DNA of 64,000 nt from the NCBI RefSeq assembly GCF_004339725.1, contig NZ_SMGK01000002.1:124001-188000 (forward strand), read 5' to 3'. Under the pieces are notes generated by a model that was not told where the DNA came from, did not search any database, and was given only the letters and a program-made list of their open reading frames with translations. Positions 16,978 to 28,642 of the stretch are shown in pieces (positions within the stretch are counted from its first letter, which is position 1; each line of letters opens with the position of its first letter). Source of the DNA: Acidipila rosea. Lineage in GTDB: Bacteria; Acidobacteriota; Terriglobia; Terriglobales; Acidobacteriaceae. A program made the position numbers and the translations under genes.

Positions 16978-19290
16978 ATGAAGTTGCAGCGAGGGATGGG
17001 TCTTCTTTTGGCTACGGCAGTGGCGGGGTTGCTGCCAACTGCTCTCGGGCAGTCACAGGCAGCAAGTGCAACGAGTGGAACGGCCTACCAGAGTGTAAAT
17101 CCGATTATCGGGTCGGCAGGCGGCGGCAATACATTTCCAGGAGCATCGCTGCCGTTCGGAATGATCCAGTGGAGCCCTGAAACGCGCGGAGATGGCGGCT
17201 GGTATGACTACGACCAGAAGCAGATTCGTGGTTTCAGCATGACGCACCTGAGCGGCGTTGGATGCCCGATCTATGGTGATCTGCCCGTGCTGCCGTGGAC
17301 CGGTGAGCTCACCGAGAGCCCTGAAAAGAACCCCCTCGGATACACGCAGGCCTTTGATCACAGCCAGGAAAAGGCTCACCCGGGATACTACGCGGTGAAG
17401 CTCGCGAACGGAATCACGGTGGAGATTACGGTCACGGAGCGGGCCGGGATCGCGCGCTTTCATTTCCCCGCCGGAATGCCTGCACGGTTGCTGCTGAATG
17501 CAGGAGGAAGCGCGAGTTCGGATGTGCACATGGCGATCCTGCCTCCGGTGGGCAGGGAACATGACGGCTACTCGATGAAGATCGAGGGCAACGATGCGGT
17601 TGCCGGAGAGGCGAGATCAGGTGGCTTCTGCGGCTCGCCTACGCGATACACCCTCTATTTCTCGACGCAATTCGAGCAGCCATTTGCGAAGACGGCGATG
17701 TGGAAGGACAAGACCCTCGAGAAGGACGCGCGGGAGGAGACAGGACGACGAGCTGGAGCGTGGCTTGACTTCGGCAAACAACGCGATGTGGTGATGAAGG
17801 TCGGCCTCTCGTACGTGAGCGCGGCCAAGGCAAAAGCAAATCTCGATGCGGAGATTCCCGGATGGGAGTTTGAAAAGGTGCATGCGGACGCCAGAGCGAG
17901 ATGGTCGAAGCTGCTTGATCGTGTGGCGGTAGAGGGCGGCACCGCAGACCAGAGGACAATCTTCTACACCGGGCTTTATCACATGCTGCTGACGCCCACG
18001 ATCTTCAGCGATGAGGATGGCCAGTACACGGGCTTCGACTGGAAGGTGAGATCGCTGAAGGCTGGCCGGGCGCAGTATGCCAATTTTTCCGACTGGGATA
18101 CCTATCGCAATGTGATTCAACTGCAGGCGCTGCTGGAGCCAGACCGGGTGAGTGACATGGCTCAGTCGCTGGTCAACGATGCGGAGCAGTCAGGGTGGCT
18201 GCCGCGCTGGCCGGCTGCCAATGACGTGACCTATGTAATGGGCGGAGATTCGCCCGCGGTTCTGCTGGCGTCGGCCTACGCCTTTGGAGCGCGGCAATTT
18301 GATGTGCAGACGGGATTGAAGTACATGATGAAGGCAGCAACCCAGCCAGGCGTAGGCCCGCATGGCAAGGAAGAGAGACCGTTTCTCGCTGACGAACTCA
18401 AGCTGGGATATGTGCCGGCGGACAAGGATTCCATTGACGCGTCACGGACCCTTGAGTATGCGAGTGACGACTTCTCCATTGCCGAACTGGCGAAGGCTAC
18501 GGGCGACCCCGCCGACTCCGCGAAGTTTATGAAGCAGGCAGGCAACTGGGAAAACCTCTTCGACCCGGAGACGCGATGGATACGTCCACGAAATACCGAT
18601 GGAAGCTGGCTGAAGGGTTTCGATGCGGAGCGGTCGCTGCCGAAGCGCCCGGATGCGCCCGTATCGACGGACCAGTTTGGGTTCGAAGAGGGAAATACCT
18701 ATCAATATTCCTTCATGATCCCGTTTGATTATCCGCGATTGTTCCAGAAGATGGGTGGAGACGAGGCGGTGGTGCATCGGCTGGATCAATTCTTCAGCAC
18801 GCTGGTGTGCTGGGGCAAACCATGCTTCAACATGGCGAACGAGCCGGATTTTGTGACGCCTTATGCGTATGAATTCACCAATAAGCCGTGGAAGACGGAT
18901 AAAGTCATCGAGCGCATCGAAGAGCAGACCTTCAGCACCAAGCCGGATGGAGTTCCAGGCAATGACGACCTGGGTGCAACCTCAGGCGTGTATGTCTGGA
19001 ATGCGCTGGGAATGTATCCGGGAATTCCGGGCGTGGGCGGGATGCTGCTGGGGACGCCAATGTTCCAGAAGGCGACACTGCAGCTGGCGAACGGGCGCAC
19101 GCTGATCATAGAGGGTGCAGGAACGGGGCCGTATGTGCGGCACGTCTCACTGAATGGAAAGCCCTACGACCACATGTGGCTGCCCGTCGCCATGCTGAGC
19201 CCTGGAACCACAGAGCTGAAGTTTGAACTGCAGCCGCAGGAGCCCTCGGCAACGGAGCTTCAACCGCCGCCGGTATTTCGGAAAGAGTAG
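16978..19290 (+). CDS. Alpha-mannosidase, GH92 family
   Basis: 770 residues with a signal peptide (MKLQRGMGLLLATAVAGLLP, cleavage near ALGQ). GH92 enzymes are calcium-dependent exo-alpha-mannosidases acting mainly on 1,2 linkages of N-glycan-like mannans. Family signatures are present: IIGSAGGGNTFPGASLPFGM near the N-terminus, FSMTHLSGVGCPIYGD, FSDWDTYRN in the barrel, EGNTYQYSFMIPFDY, and the C-terminal GNDDLGATSGVYVWNALGMYP. Length is typical. It starts at ATG 16978 with TATGGAG upstream, divergent from the glycosyltransferase. Likely works with the nearby GH20 on glycoprotein glycans from fungi or plants (inference). Confidence 0.93.
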   Translation: MKLQRGMGLLLATAVAGLLPTALGQSQAASATSGTAYQSVNPIIGSAGGGNTFPGASLPFGMIQWSPETRGDGGWYDYDQKQIRGFSMTHLSGVGCPIYGDLPVLPWTGELTESPEKNPLGYTQAFDHSQEKAHPGYYAVKLANGITVEITVTERAGIARFHFPAGMPARLLLNAGGSASSDVHMAILPPVGREHDGYSMKIEGNDAVAGEARSGGFCGSPTRYTLYFSTQFEQPFAKTAMWKDKTLEKDAREETGRRAGAWLDFGKQRDVVMKVGLSYVSAAKAKANLDAEIPGWEFEKVHADARARWSKLLDRVAVEGGTADQRTIFYTGLYHMLLTPTIFSDEDGQYTGFDWKVRSLKAGRAQYANFSDWDTYRNVIQLQALLEPDRVSDMAQSLVNDAEQSGWLPRWPAANDVTYVMGGDSPAVLLASAYAFGARQFDVQTGLKYMMKAATQPGVGPHGKEERPFLADELKLGYVPADKDSIDASRTLEYASDDFSIAELAKATGDPADSAKFMKQAGNWENLFDPETRWIRPRNTDGSWLKGFDAERSLPKRPDAPVSTDQFGFEEGNTYQYSFMIPFDYPRLFQKMGGDEAVVHRLDQFFSTLVCWGKPCFNMANEPDFVTPYAYEFTNKPWKTDKVIERIEEQTFSTKPDGVPGNDDLGATSGVYVWNALGMYPGIPGVGGMLLGTPMFQKATLQLANGRTLIIEGAGTGPYVRHVSLNGKPYDHMWLPVAMLSPGTTELKFELQPQEPSATELQPPPVFRKE

Positions 19291-19335
19291 GGAACTTGCG
19301 CAACCAAAGACAGCCTGCGGCTGAACGCATGCTGC

Positions 19336-19526
19336 TTGACATGATGCGCGCAGCCGCCGATGATAGCGACAATGTCGTTCACTCGCCATGCATTGAGAAT
19401 GCGGTCATGTTCCTGCTATCGGGGAATGTGTAGTATCGCGGACCCAAGTGGGAGCAGCGGCTGAGCACGACTACTCAGGTTATATGCGGCCCGCGGTCTC
19501 ACACAGACAACGGGCCGTTTTCTTTT
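19336..19526 (+). promoter_or_regulatory. Structured leader of metYX with promoter and intrinsic terminator
   Basis: The promoter candidate is TTGACA (19336-19341), 17 nt, GATGAT (19359-19364). The leader then shows three consecutive hairpins: CCC/GGG (19443-19452), CTGAG/CTCAG (19461-19478) and a strong terminator CGGCCCG (19487-19493) / CGGGCCG (19511-19517) with inner GTCT/AGAC and a TTTTCTTTT tail. CGCGG at 19437-19441 could pair with CCGCG at 19491-19495 and break the terminator. A terminator 54 bp before metY with nothing else to terminate suggests attenuation or a riboswitch. I do not recognise any SAM or SAH riboswitch consensus. Confidence 0.6.
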
Positions 19527-19567
19527 AGGAGCGCAATTTCGGGGCTCGCACGGTTTGGTACTTTTAA

Positions 19568-22008
<2,441 letters not shown>

Positions 22009-22038
22009 ATACTGCCCGCGACATTGCGTAGCCAAGAG

Positions 22039-24858
22039 CTAATCGCGATGCGCGTTCAGTTCGTCCAGTTTGCGCTTGAGTTGTTCCAGCTTTTGTCCCG
22101 CGTCGCCCAGTTTGCCTTCCGCGGTCAGGCGCTGGTAGTCGGCCAGATCCTGCGCGGCTCCGGCAATGAGCGCGGCGCGACTTGAGCCCACGGGGGAGCC
22201 TGGTTTCGCAGTGAGTGCGGTCGGCATCTGCTCGGCGGAAGCGGGGGCTGCGTTGAGCGAGGAAGCCGTTCCGCTAAAGAGGGCACTCATGGCCGATTCA
22301 AAAGTGGGCCCGTATGCCAGGCGATCCTGAAGCGCGAGTACGACCAGGCGCAACTCCGGCATAGGGCTTCGCTCTGCCTGCAGATAGATAGGCTCCGCGT
22401 ATAACAGGGCATGGCCGCAGGGGATCACGAGCAGCGTTCCGCGGCGAACGTGAGAACCCTGTTGATTCCAGAGCGTGAGCTGGCCGGAGAGCTGCGCGTT
22501 CTGATCAATGCGCGCCTCAATCTGCATAGGACCGTCAACGAGTTTCGTTTTTGGAAAGTCGTAGACGATTGATGTGCCGTAGTTCGCGCCGTCGCTGCGC
22601 CCGGCAATCCAGCCGATCATATTGTTGCGGTTCGCCGGGGTGAAGGGGAGAATCTCGACGAACTCGGCTGCGGTTTCGCCGGGAAGCTTCATCAGTACGA
22701 AATTCGGCTCCAGCGTCTGGGTCTGCTGCTCGCCGGACTCGCCCATGCCAACCTCGGAAGCTATGGTCCACAGATCCTCGCGGTTGTAGAACACGTCAGG
22801 ATCGGTCATATGGTAGAGGCCGTATACGGCCGCCTGCTGCTTGAGCAGCAACTCGGGATAACGCACATGCCTGCGAAGGTCCGTCGGCATCGTCGCTGCA
22901 TCCTTGAAGAGCGATGGGAAGATCCGGCGATAGGCAGCAATGATGGGGTCCTGCGGGTCAAAGACATAGAACGATGTAGTCCCGTCATAAGCGTCGATGA
23001 CTACCTTGACACTGTTGCGCATGTAGTTGATGGGCGCGTCGTTAAGCGGATAGTGAGTGGAGTACGGATAAGTGTCTGAAGTGGTGAAGGCATCCATCAT
23101 CCAGTAGAGGCGGCCATTGTCGCCGACTACAACGTAGGGATCGAAGTCATAGGTGAGGAATGGCGCAATGGCCTCGACGCGGTCGCGTACATTGCGGCGC
23201 ATCAGCAGCCGGCTCTGAGCGGTGATGTCGTCGCTGAACGGAACCTTGGTGAGATCGCCGCGATCAGCCGCGATAAGGATGCGGCGCAGAGGTCCTCCCA
23301 AAGGAATGCCGCCGCTGCCCTCGTACGATGTCAGGTTGTTGGCCTGGCCCTGAGGATAATCAAACTCCTGCTGGCGCGTCTTGACGTAGACGTCTGTGTT
23401 GGTGAGTTCGCCGAAGTAGATCTGCGGACGCTTTACCGTAATGCCGGGCACGGTGCTCTGGACGGGCATGTTCTTCAGAATTAAATTCGGCAGGCCTTCT
23501 GGAGTGAACCCGTTCACGGGATTCATGGTGATGCCGTAGCCGTGGGTGTAGATCAGCTTGTCGTTGATCCAGTTGCGGCTGCTGTCAGGGAGCTTGTCTA
23601 CGTTCAACTCGCGCGCTGCAAGCATCACCTCGCGCATCGTGCCATCTAGTTTGTAGCGGTCGATGTCGATGTCGGGAAAGTCATAGTAAGTACGAATCTC
23701 CTGCACCTGACGCAGCGTGTCCTGAAGCGCTTTCCAGTCCCACAGGCGGATGTTCTGGAGAGTAGCCTGGTTGTTCGCAGGGTCGGCAGCTTCAACCGTT
23801 GTCTCGGCGGGGAATTCACGCTGCGCGATGCGATCCAGCCCCCAGGCCTTTCGCGTCAGCTCGATATTCCACGCAATGTAAGGACGTTCACGCATCAACT
23901 GGTTCGGCTTCACGATAAAGGTGCCGACATACCAGCCGAGCAGTTGGAAGACAAAGTAGCAGACAACGGCCGGAGCGAGCGCCAGCAACATCAATCGCAA
24001 CCGCGGGAACGATACGGCATTGTAGACAGCAATCGCTGCACCAGCCATGAGCGCCAGAGCTATCACCAGCATCCCGACGAGGGTGACGTGCGCATCCGTG
24101 TAGGTGATGCCGCCAAAGATGGTGTGATCGTTGAACAACTGCTCAAAGCGACTGATGTAGACGCGAGCAGCGAGCACGGCCAGGAAAAACGCCAATGCAA
24201 TGGAGAGTCCACGCAGCGGGATGGGGAAGCGCCGTTGATTGCCCGGAGTGATCGCAATCGTCCTGTTGCTGCCGGAGAGGAAGAGAAACAGGATCGCGAT
24301 GCCACCGGCGATCAGAGCCAGGATCAGCAGCCATCCTATGAGGAGCTGCCAGGCAGGAAGCGTGAATAGATAGAAGTTGAGCGGCTTGTTGAATACAGGA
24401 TCTACGACGCCACGGCCCGCGTCCGGGCTGTATAAATAAAGCGCGAGTGTCGGCCACTCCGCCATCATGACGGTTCCCGCCATTGCCGCAACGGCGAGCG
24501 AAACAACGATGCCGAGAAAGCGCAGGACACTCTGCACCGGGAGAGTTACCTGCTGTCCTCCGATCATGATTGCGTGGTCACGCGGCAAATCTGCCTGATG
24601 AATGCGCCTCAACGCCAGAAACCATCCGTAGAGGATGAGAAAGGTAGTGACAGAAAAGACCGCCAGCACCAGCCATTCAATGCCGAGCGATCTACGGAAG
24701 ACATCCAGATAGCCGAGAGATTGAAACCAGAGGGCATCGACGTAATAGGACAAAACGGTGCGGCTTCCAAAAAGGATGGCAGCAAAGAATGCAATGAGGA
24801 TGAGGAGAGCACGGCGAAGGCGCGGAGACTGCTTCGGCCAGTCCTGAGTTTTGTGCAC
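22039..24858 (-). CDS. UPF0182 family large membrane protein
   Basis: 939 residues from GTG 24858. The N-terminal third has about seven transmembrane helices (first at about 16-36); the remaining two thirds form a large extracytoplasmic region with family-typical segments such as YIAWNIELTRKAWGLD, YDFPDIDIDRYKLDG, WINDKLIYTHGYGITMNPVN and PQIYFGELTNTDVYVKT. The C-terminus is an acidic/basic helical tail of about 40 residues. The family is common in actinobacteria, cyanobacteria and acidobacteria and has no known function. Divergent from ruvX with about 100 bp between them. Confidence 0.88.
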   Translation of the reverse strand: MHKTQDWPKQSPRLRRALLILIAFFAAILFGSRTVLSYYVDALWFQSLGYLDVFRRSLGIEWLVLAVFSVTTFLILYGWFLALRRIHQADLPRDHAIMIGGQQVTLPVQSVLRFLGIVVSLAVAAMAGTVMMAEWPTLALYLYSPDAGRGVVDPVFNKPLNFYLFTLPAWQLLIGWLLILALIAGGIAILFLFLSGSNRTIAITPGNQRRFPIPLRGLSIALAFFLAVLAARVYISRFEQLFNDHTIFGGITYTDAHVTLVGMLVIALALMAGAAIAVYNAVSFPRLRLMLLALAPAVVCYFVFQLLGWYVGTFIVKPNQLMRERPYIAWNIELTRKAWGLDRIAQREFPAETTVEAADPANNQATLQNIRLWDWKALQDTLRQVQEIRTYYDFPDIDIDRYKLDGTMREVMLAARELNVDKLPDSSRNWINDKLIYTHGYGITMNPVNGFTPEGLPNLILKNMPVQSTVPGITVKRPQIYFGELTNTDVYVKTRQQEFDYPQGQANNLTSYEGSGGIPLGGPLRRILIAADRGDLTKVPFSDDITAQSRLLMRRNVRDRVEAIAPFLTYDFDPYVVVGDNGRLYWMMDAFTTSDTYPYSTHYPLNDAPINYMRNSVKVVIDAYDGTTSFYVFDPQDPIIAAYRRIFPSLFKDAATMPTDLRRHVRYPELLLKQQAAVYGLYHMTDPDVFYNREDLWTIASEVGMGESGEQQTQTLEPNFVLMKLPGETAAEFVEILPFTPANRNNMIGWIAGRSDGANYGTSIVYDFPKTKLVDGPMQIEARIDQNAQLSGQLTLWNQQGSHVRRGTLLVIPCGHALLYAEPIYLQAERSPMPELRLVVLALQDRLAYGPTFESAMSALFSGTASSLNAAPASAEQMPTALTAKPGSPVGSSRAALIAGAAQDLADYQRLTAEGKLGDAGQKLEQLKRKLDELNAHRD

Positions 24859-24960
24859 GAATCTGTCCCACTTTCAACAGCGGTTCCGTCTGGAGTTATG
24901 AACCAAACGTATTGTAACGCTGCCGCCAACGCGCAGGAGCAGGAGCGCTAGACTAGAAAT

Positions 24961-25437
24961 ATGGCGATAGGGCGGGTGATGGCACTGGATGTAGGGAAGG
25001 CGCGCGTCGGTGTGGCGCTCTCGGATCCACTGGGCTATACGGCGCAGCCACTCTTGACACTTTGGCGCAAGAACCGCAGCGAAGATCTACGCAGTCTGCT
25101 CAGACTGATCCGCAGATATGAAGTTGTAGAAATTGTAGTGGGGAATCCGCTGCATATGTCCGGAGAAGTGAGCCCCTGGGGGGCGAAGGTGCAGCAGTTT
25201 GCCGAAGAGTTGCGCGAGCGCGCCGGGCTGCCGCTGCATATGTGGGACGAGCGGCTTAGCTCAGTCGCGGCGCATGAGATTCTGGATGAAGCCGGTCATG
25301 ATCGGCGCGATCGCAAGTATGTGATCGATCAGGTCGCGGCTGTTGTAATCCTGCGCGGGTGGATGGAAGCCAGAGAAGCATCGGCCCTGCAACAGCAGAG
25401 TCCTGCTGCTGAAAGGGAAGGCTGCGAAGGAGAATGA
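24961..25437 (+). CDS. ruvX: Putative pre-16S rRNA nuclease / Holliday-junction resolvase-like (YqgF)
   Basis: 158-residue RNase-H-fold protein. Conserved acidic positions are in ALDVGKARVGVALSDP (opening strand), VVGNPLHMSGEVS, and WDERLSSVAA, with the terminal DQVAAVVILRGWME helix. The family (YqgF/RuvX) matures the 5' end of 16S rRNA in E. coli and was earlier proposed as a backup resolvase. Length is slightly over the usual 140 because of a Gln/Glu-rich tail. It is followed after 84 bp by efp, so both could belong to one translation-related unit. Confidence 0.9.
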   Translation: MAIGRVMALDVGKARVGVALSDPLGYTAQPLLTLWRKNRSEDLRSLLRLIRRYEVVEIVVGNPLHMSGEVSPWGAKVQQFAEELRERAGLPLHMWDERLSSVAAHEILDEAGHDRRDRKYVIDQVAAVVILRGWMEAREASALQQQSPAAEREGCEGE

Positions 25438-25521
25438 CTGCGGCTGCGGCTGATCGTATCGTCTGAATTTAGAATCGGAATCGTATTCTGATGTGGTTCG
25501 AGATTATTCTTTGAGGATTTC

Positions 25522-26097
25522 ATGGCCGTCTTAATTGAAGCTATCAACGTCAAGCGCAAGGTTGTATTTGAGTTTGAAAATATTCCGTTCTACTGCATGG
25601 AAGCAGAGGTAAACTCACCGACTGCCCGCGGTGGCCAGACTCTCGTGCGGCTGAAGATGCGCAACCTTCTTACGAATGCGGTCTTCGATAAGACATTCAA
25701 AGCGAATGAAAAGTTCAAGGAGCCTGACCTCCAACTGGTCCCCGCAACTTATCTTTATAGCGACAAAGATGGTCATCACTTTCTGGATCAGGAAAGCTAC
25801 GAGACGCTCACTCTCTCTGACGGGATGATTGGGAGCGCGCTGGACTTTTTGATTGAGGGCGTCCTGATCCAGTTGCACAAGTACAACGGCAATCCCATCG
25901 GCTTGCAACTGCCCAACTTCGTCGAACTGGAGGTTGCGGAAACGGAGCCGGGCGTGCGCGGCGACTCATCGAGCGGCAGCGTTACAAAAGTGGCGAAGCT
26001 GCAGACCGGCCTGGAAGTTCGCGTGCCGCTCTTTATCAAAGAGGGTGAAAAGGTCAAGGTATCAACCGAGACTGGAGAGTTTGCGGGACGAGCCTGA
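25522..26097 (+). CDS. efp: Elongation factor P with EfpL/YeiP-like loop
   Basis: 191-residue, three-domain EF-P, which relieves ribosome stalling at polyproline stretches from the E-site. Domain II and the C-terminal OB domain are typical (LPNFVELEVAETEPGVRGD, LQTGLEVRVPLFIKEGEKVKV). The tip loop of domain I reads SPTARGGQ (residues 32-39) instead of the usual PGKGQ carrying the modified lysine; this is nearly the SPTARG loop of E. coli YeiP/EfpL, while the C-terminus looks like ordinary EF-P. No lysine is available at the tip, so beta-lysylation cannot occur; R36 could be used unmodified or rhamnosylated. No epm or earP gene is visible in the window. Confidence 0.9.
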   Translation: MAVLIEAINVKRKVVFEFENIPFYCMEAEVNSPTARGGQTLVRLKMRNLLTNAVFDKTFKANEKFKEPDLQLVPATYLYSDKDGHHFLDQESYETLTLSDGMIGSALDFLIEGVLIQLHKYNGNPIGLQLPNFVELEVAETEPGVRGDSSSGSVTKVAKLQTGLEVRVPLFIKEGEKVKVSTETGEFAGRA

Positions 26098-26144
26098 GGC
26101 GTTCCGCAAACGGCCTTTCTGCCAGCCATGAAACCGGGTTGCTG

Positions 26145-27446
26145 CTATGGAGCGGCTTCTGATTTCATGGGGCCGCCGGCGTGTCGGCTGATGAGCAGGG
26201 TCAACAAGGCAGATACGGCGAGCGTAGCAGCCACCACGTACAAGCCGCCGGTATAGCTGCCCCATTTACCCTTGAGCCAGCCGATCATGTATGGGCCGAG
26301 GAATCCGCCCAGGTTGCCGATGGAGTTGATGATGGCGATACCGGCGGCAGCGCCGGCGCCGGAGAGAAACGTGGTCGACATGGCCCACAGGGGAGCTTTG
26401 GCGGCGCTGACTCCTATGTTCACGACCACCAGAGCGAGGATCACACCCAGCGCGGAGTGGGCGCTCCCGGCCCAGATGAATCCGGCGCATGCAGCTACGC
26501 AAGGGATCACGACATGCCATGTGCGCTCAAGCGTCCGGTCGGAATGGCGAGCCCAAAAGGTCATTGCAACGACGGCTACAACGCTCGGCACTGCATTGAC
26601 CCAGCCTGTTGCAAGAGGGGAAAAGCCAAACTGGCGCAGAATCAGCGGCGCCCAGAGCCCCAGCGTATAGAGGCCCGCAGAGGTGCCCAGATAGATCATG
26701 GACAGCACCAGCACACGTGGGTCCAGCATGGTGCGCCATGCGGCAGCGATGCTCGTCTCGTGCGGCTTTGAGTCGCGCCGTTCGCCTTGCAGCGTCGCCA
26801 CAAGCCATGCCCGTTCCTCCGGCTGCAGCCACTCGGCCTGCGCCGGCGTGTCGGTCAGCACTCGCAAAACTACGAAGCCGAGCAGGATGGCCGGAATCGC
26901 CTCCATCAGGTAGAGCCACTGCCAGTTGCTGAGACCGGCAAACCGCGGCAACTCCATCAGCGCGCCTGAAATGGGCGAACCGATGGCTGTCGACAGCGGC
27001 GCGGCAGCCATGAACACGGCAGCGGTGACAGCCCTGAAGCGCACCGGAAACCAGAGGCTCAGGTAGAGGATGATTCCGGGGAAGAAGCCAGCCTCCGCAA
27101 CGCCCAGCAGAAAGCGCAGGGCATAGAAGCTGTGCGGTCCGGTCACAAATGCGGAACAGGCGGAGACGATGCCCCAGGTGACCATGACCCGGGCAATCCA
27201 GAGTCGTGCGCCTACACGGCAAAGAATGAGATTGGAGGGAACCTCAAACAGAAAGTAGCCAACGAAGAAAAGCCCTCCGCCCAAGCCGTACATGCCTGGC
27301 GTGAGACCGATCGCCTTGTTCATTGTGAATGCGGCAAAGCCGACATTGACGCGGTCAAGGAAGCTGACGAAATACAACAGCATGACGAAGGGAAGAATGC
27401 GCCAGCTGATCTTGCGTAGAACGCGGGCTTCCAGATCGTCAGGCAT
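26145..27446 (-). CDS. MFS transporter, anion:cation symporter (ACS) type
   Basis: 433 residues with twelve predicted membrane helices. The opening segment YFVSFLDRVNVGFAAFTMNKAIGLTPGMYGLG and the GGLFFVGYFLFEVPSNLILCRVGARLWIARVM segment are typical of the ACS branch, which carries organic anions such as tartrate, phthalate, glucarate or pantothenate in symport with protons. The gene follows a tartrate/D-malate-type dehydrogenase by 15 bp on the same strand, suggesting uptake of a hydroxy-diacid used by that enzyme. The central loop after helix 6 is about 40 residues long and charged, as usual. Confidence 0.88.
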   Translation of the reverse strand: MPDDLEARVLRKISWRILPFVMLLYFVSFLDRVNVGFAAFTMNKAIGLTPGMYGLGGGLFFVGYFLFEVPSNLILCRVGARLWIARVMVTWGIVSACSAFVTGPHSFYALRFLLGVAEAGFFPGIILYLSLWFPVRFRAVTAAVFMAAAPLSTAIGSPISGALMELPRFAGLSNWQWLYLMEAIPAILLGFVVLRVLTDTPAQAEWLQPEERAWLVATLQGERRDSKPHETSIAAAWRTMLDPRVLVLSMIYLGTSAGLYTLGLWAPLILRQFGFSPLATGWVNAVPSVVAVVAMTFWARHSDRTLERTWHVVIPCVAACAGFIWAGSAHSALGVILALVVVNIGVSAAKAPLWAMSTTFLSGAGAAAGIAIINSIGNLGGFLGPYMIGWLKGKWGSYTGGLYVVAATLAVSALLTLLISRHAGGPMKSEAAP

Positions 27447-27461
27447 TCGTTTCGGGGATCA

Positions 27462-28556
27462 TCAGGCTATGGTCAGAGGTTTCCGGGCAAGGGAAGAGAC
27501 CTGTGCGCAGACTGCCTCCGTCACTTCAGCGGTTGTGGCCGTGCCACCCAGATCGCGCGTGTGGAGCGCCGGATTTGCGGTGACATGCTCGATGGCCTTC
27601 ATCAGGCGATCGGCCGCGCTCTTTTCGCCAAGGTGCTCGAGCAGCAGGACTACAGACCAGAAGGAGCCGACCGGGTTGGCAATGCCCTGGCCCATGATGT
27701 CGAAGGCTGAGCCGTGGATCGGCTCGAACATCGATGGATAGAGGCGTTCAGGATTGATGTTGCCGGTGGGCGCAATGCCAAGGCTGCCTGCCAGCGCCGC
27801 GGCAAGATCGCTCAGGATGTCTGCATGGAGATTGGTAGCAACGATCGTATCCAGCGATGCCGGACGATTCACCATTCGCGCAGTAGCGGCATCGACCAGT
27901 TCCTTATCCCAGCTCACGTCGGGAAATTCTTTCGCAACCTCAGCCGCAATCTCATCCCACATCACCATGGCGTGACGCTGCGCGTTGCTCTTGGTAATTA
28001 CCGTCAGCAGCTTGCGAGGACGCGACTGAGCCAGCCGAAAGGCATAGCGATGGATGCGCTCCACTCCGGCGCGGGTCATCAGCGAGAGGTCAGTGGCAAC
28101 CTCAATCGGGTGGCCCTGGTGCATGCGGCCGCCAACGCCCGAGTACTCACCCTCGGTATTCTCCCGCACAATCACCCAGTTCAAATCCTCTGGAGCGCAT
28201 CGCTTCAGGGGTCCGTCGATACCGGGCAGAATTCGCGTGGGGCGCACATTGGCATATTGGTCCAGCCCCTGGCAGATTTTAAGTCGCAGGCCCCACAGCG
28301 TCACGTGGTCGGGAATGTGCGGATCACCCGCGGAGCCGAAAAGAATGGCGTCCTTGCCGCGCAAGGCATCGAGCCCATCGGCAGGCATCATCGCGCCGTG
28401 TTCGCGAAAGTAATCCCCTCCCCAGTCGAAGTTTTCAAACTCCACATTGAAGGAGCCGTCGGAGAGCGCCATCTCCTGAAGCACTCTCCGTGCGGCGGGG
28501 ATCACTTCCTTGCCTATGCCATCGCCGGGGATGGTTGCGATGCGGTATGCCTTCAT
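27462..28556 (-). CDS. Tartrate / D-malate dehydrogenase-like oxidative decarboxylase
   Basis: 364 residues from ATG 28556 (the frame runs upstream, but the family start MKAYRIATIPGDGIGKEV is here). Beta-decarboxylating dehydrogenase family with isopropylmalate and isocitrate dehydrogenases. Seen: LWGLRLKICQGLDQYANVRP with the substrate arginines, VIVRENTEGEYSGVGG, VITKSNAQRHAMVMWDE, and the metal/NAD region NLHADILSDLAAALAGSLGIAPTGNINPE. The DWGGDYF and DHVTLWG segments match the TtuC/DmlA subgroup, which acts on tartrate, D-malate or similar acids with NAD. The MFS gene downstream is the probable carrier. Exact substrate uncertain. Confidence 0.85.
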   Translation of the reverse strand: MKAYRIATIPGDGIGKEVIPAARRVLQEMALSDGSFNVEFENFDWGGDYFREHGAMMPADGLDALRGKDAILFGSAGDPHIPDHVTLWGLRLKICQGLDQYANVRPTRILPGIDGPLKRCAPEDLNWVIVRENTEGEYSGVGGRMHQGHPIEVATDLSLMTRAGVERIHRYAFRLAQSRPRKLLTVITKSNAQRHAMVMWDEIAAEVAKEFPDVSWDKELVDAATARMVNRPASLDTIVATNLHADILSDLAAALAGSLGIAPTGNINPERLYPSMFEPIHGSAFDIMGQGIANPVGSFWSVVLLLEHLGEKSAADRLMKAIEHVTANPALHTRDLGGTATTAEVTEAVCAQVSSLARKPLTIA

Positions 28557-28642
28557 CTCTGCGACCTCAATTGACAAGTGAATTCTACCCGGTTCACTGC
28601 CATGAGGATGAGAGTCTTTGCATAAAGAAGGACTACCCGTCG

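Noticed and set aside
19420-19526. Known SAM-I or SAH riboswitch before metY
   Set aside because: The conserved core segments of these classes are not visible; kept only as an unclassified leader.
28171-28200. tRNA-like TTCAAATCC segment
   Set aside because: Lies inside the dehydrogenase coding sequence and has no cloverleaf partner arms.
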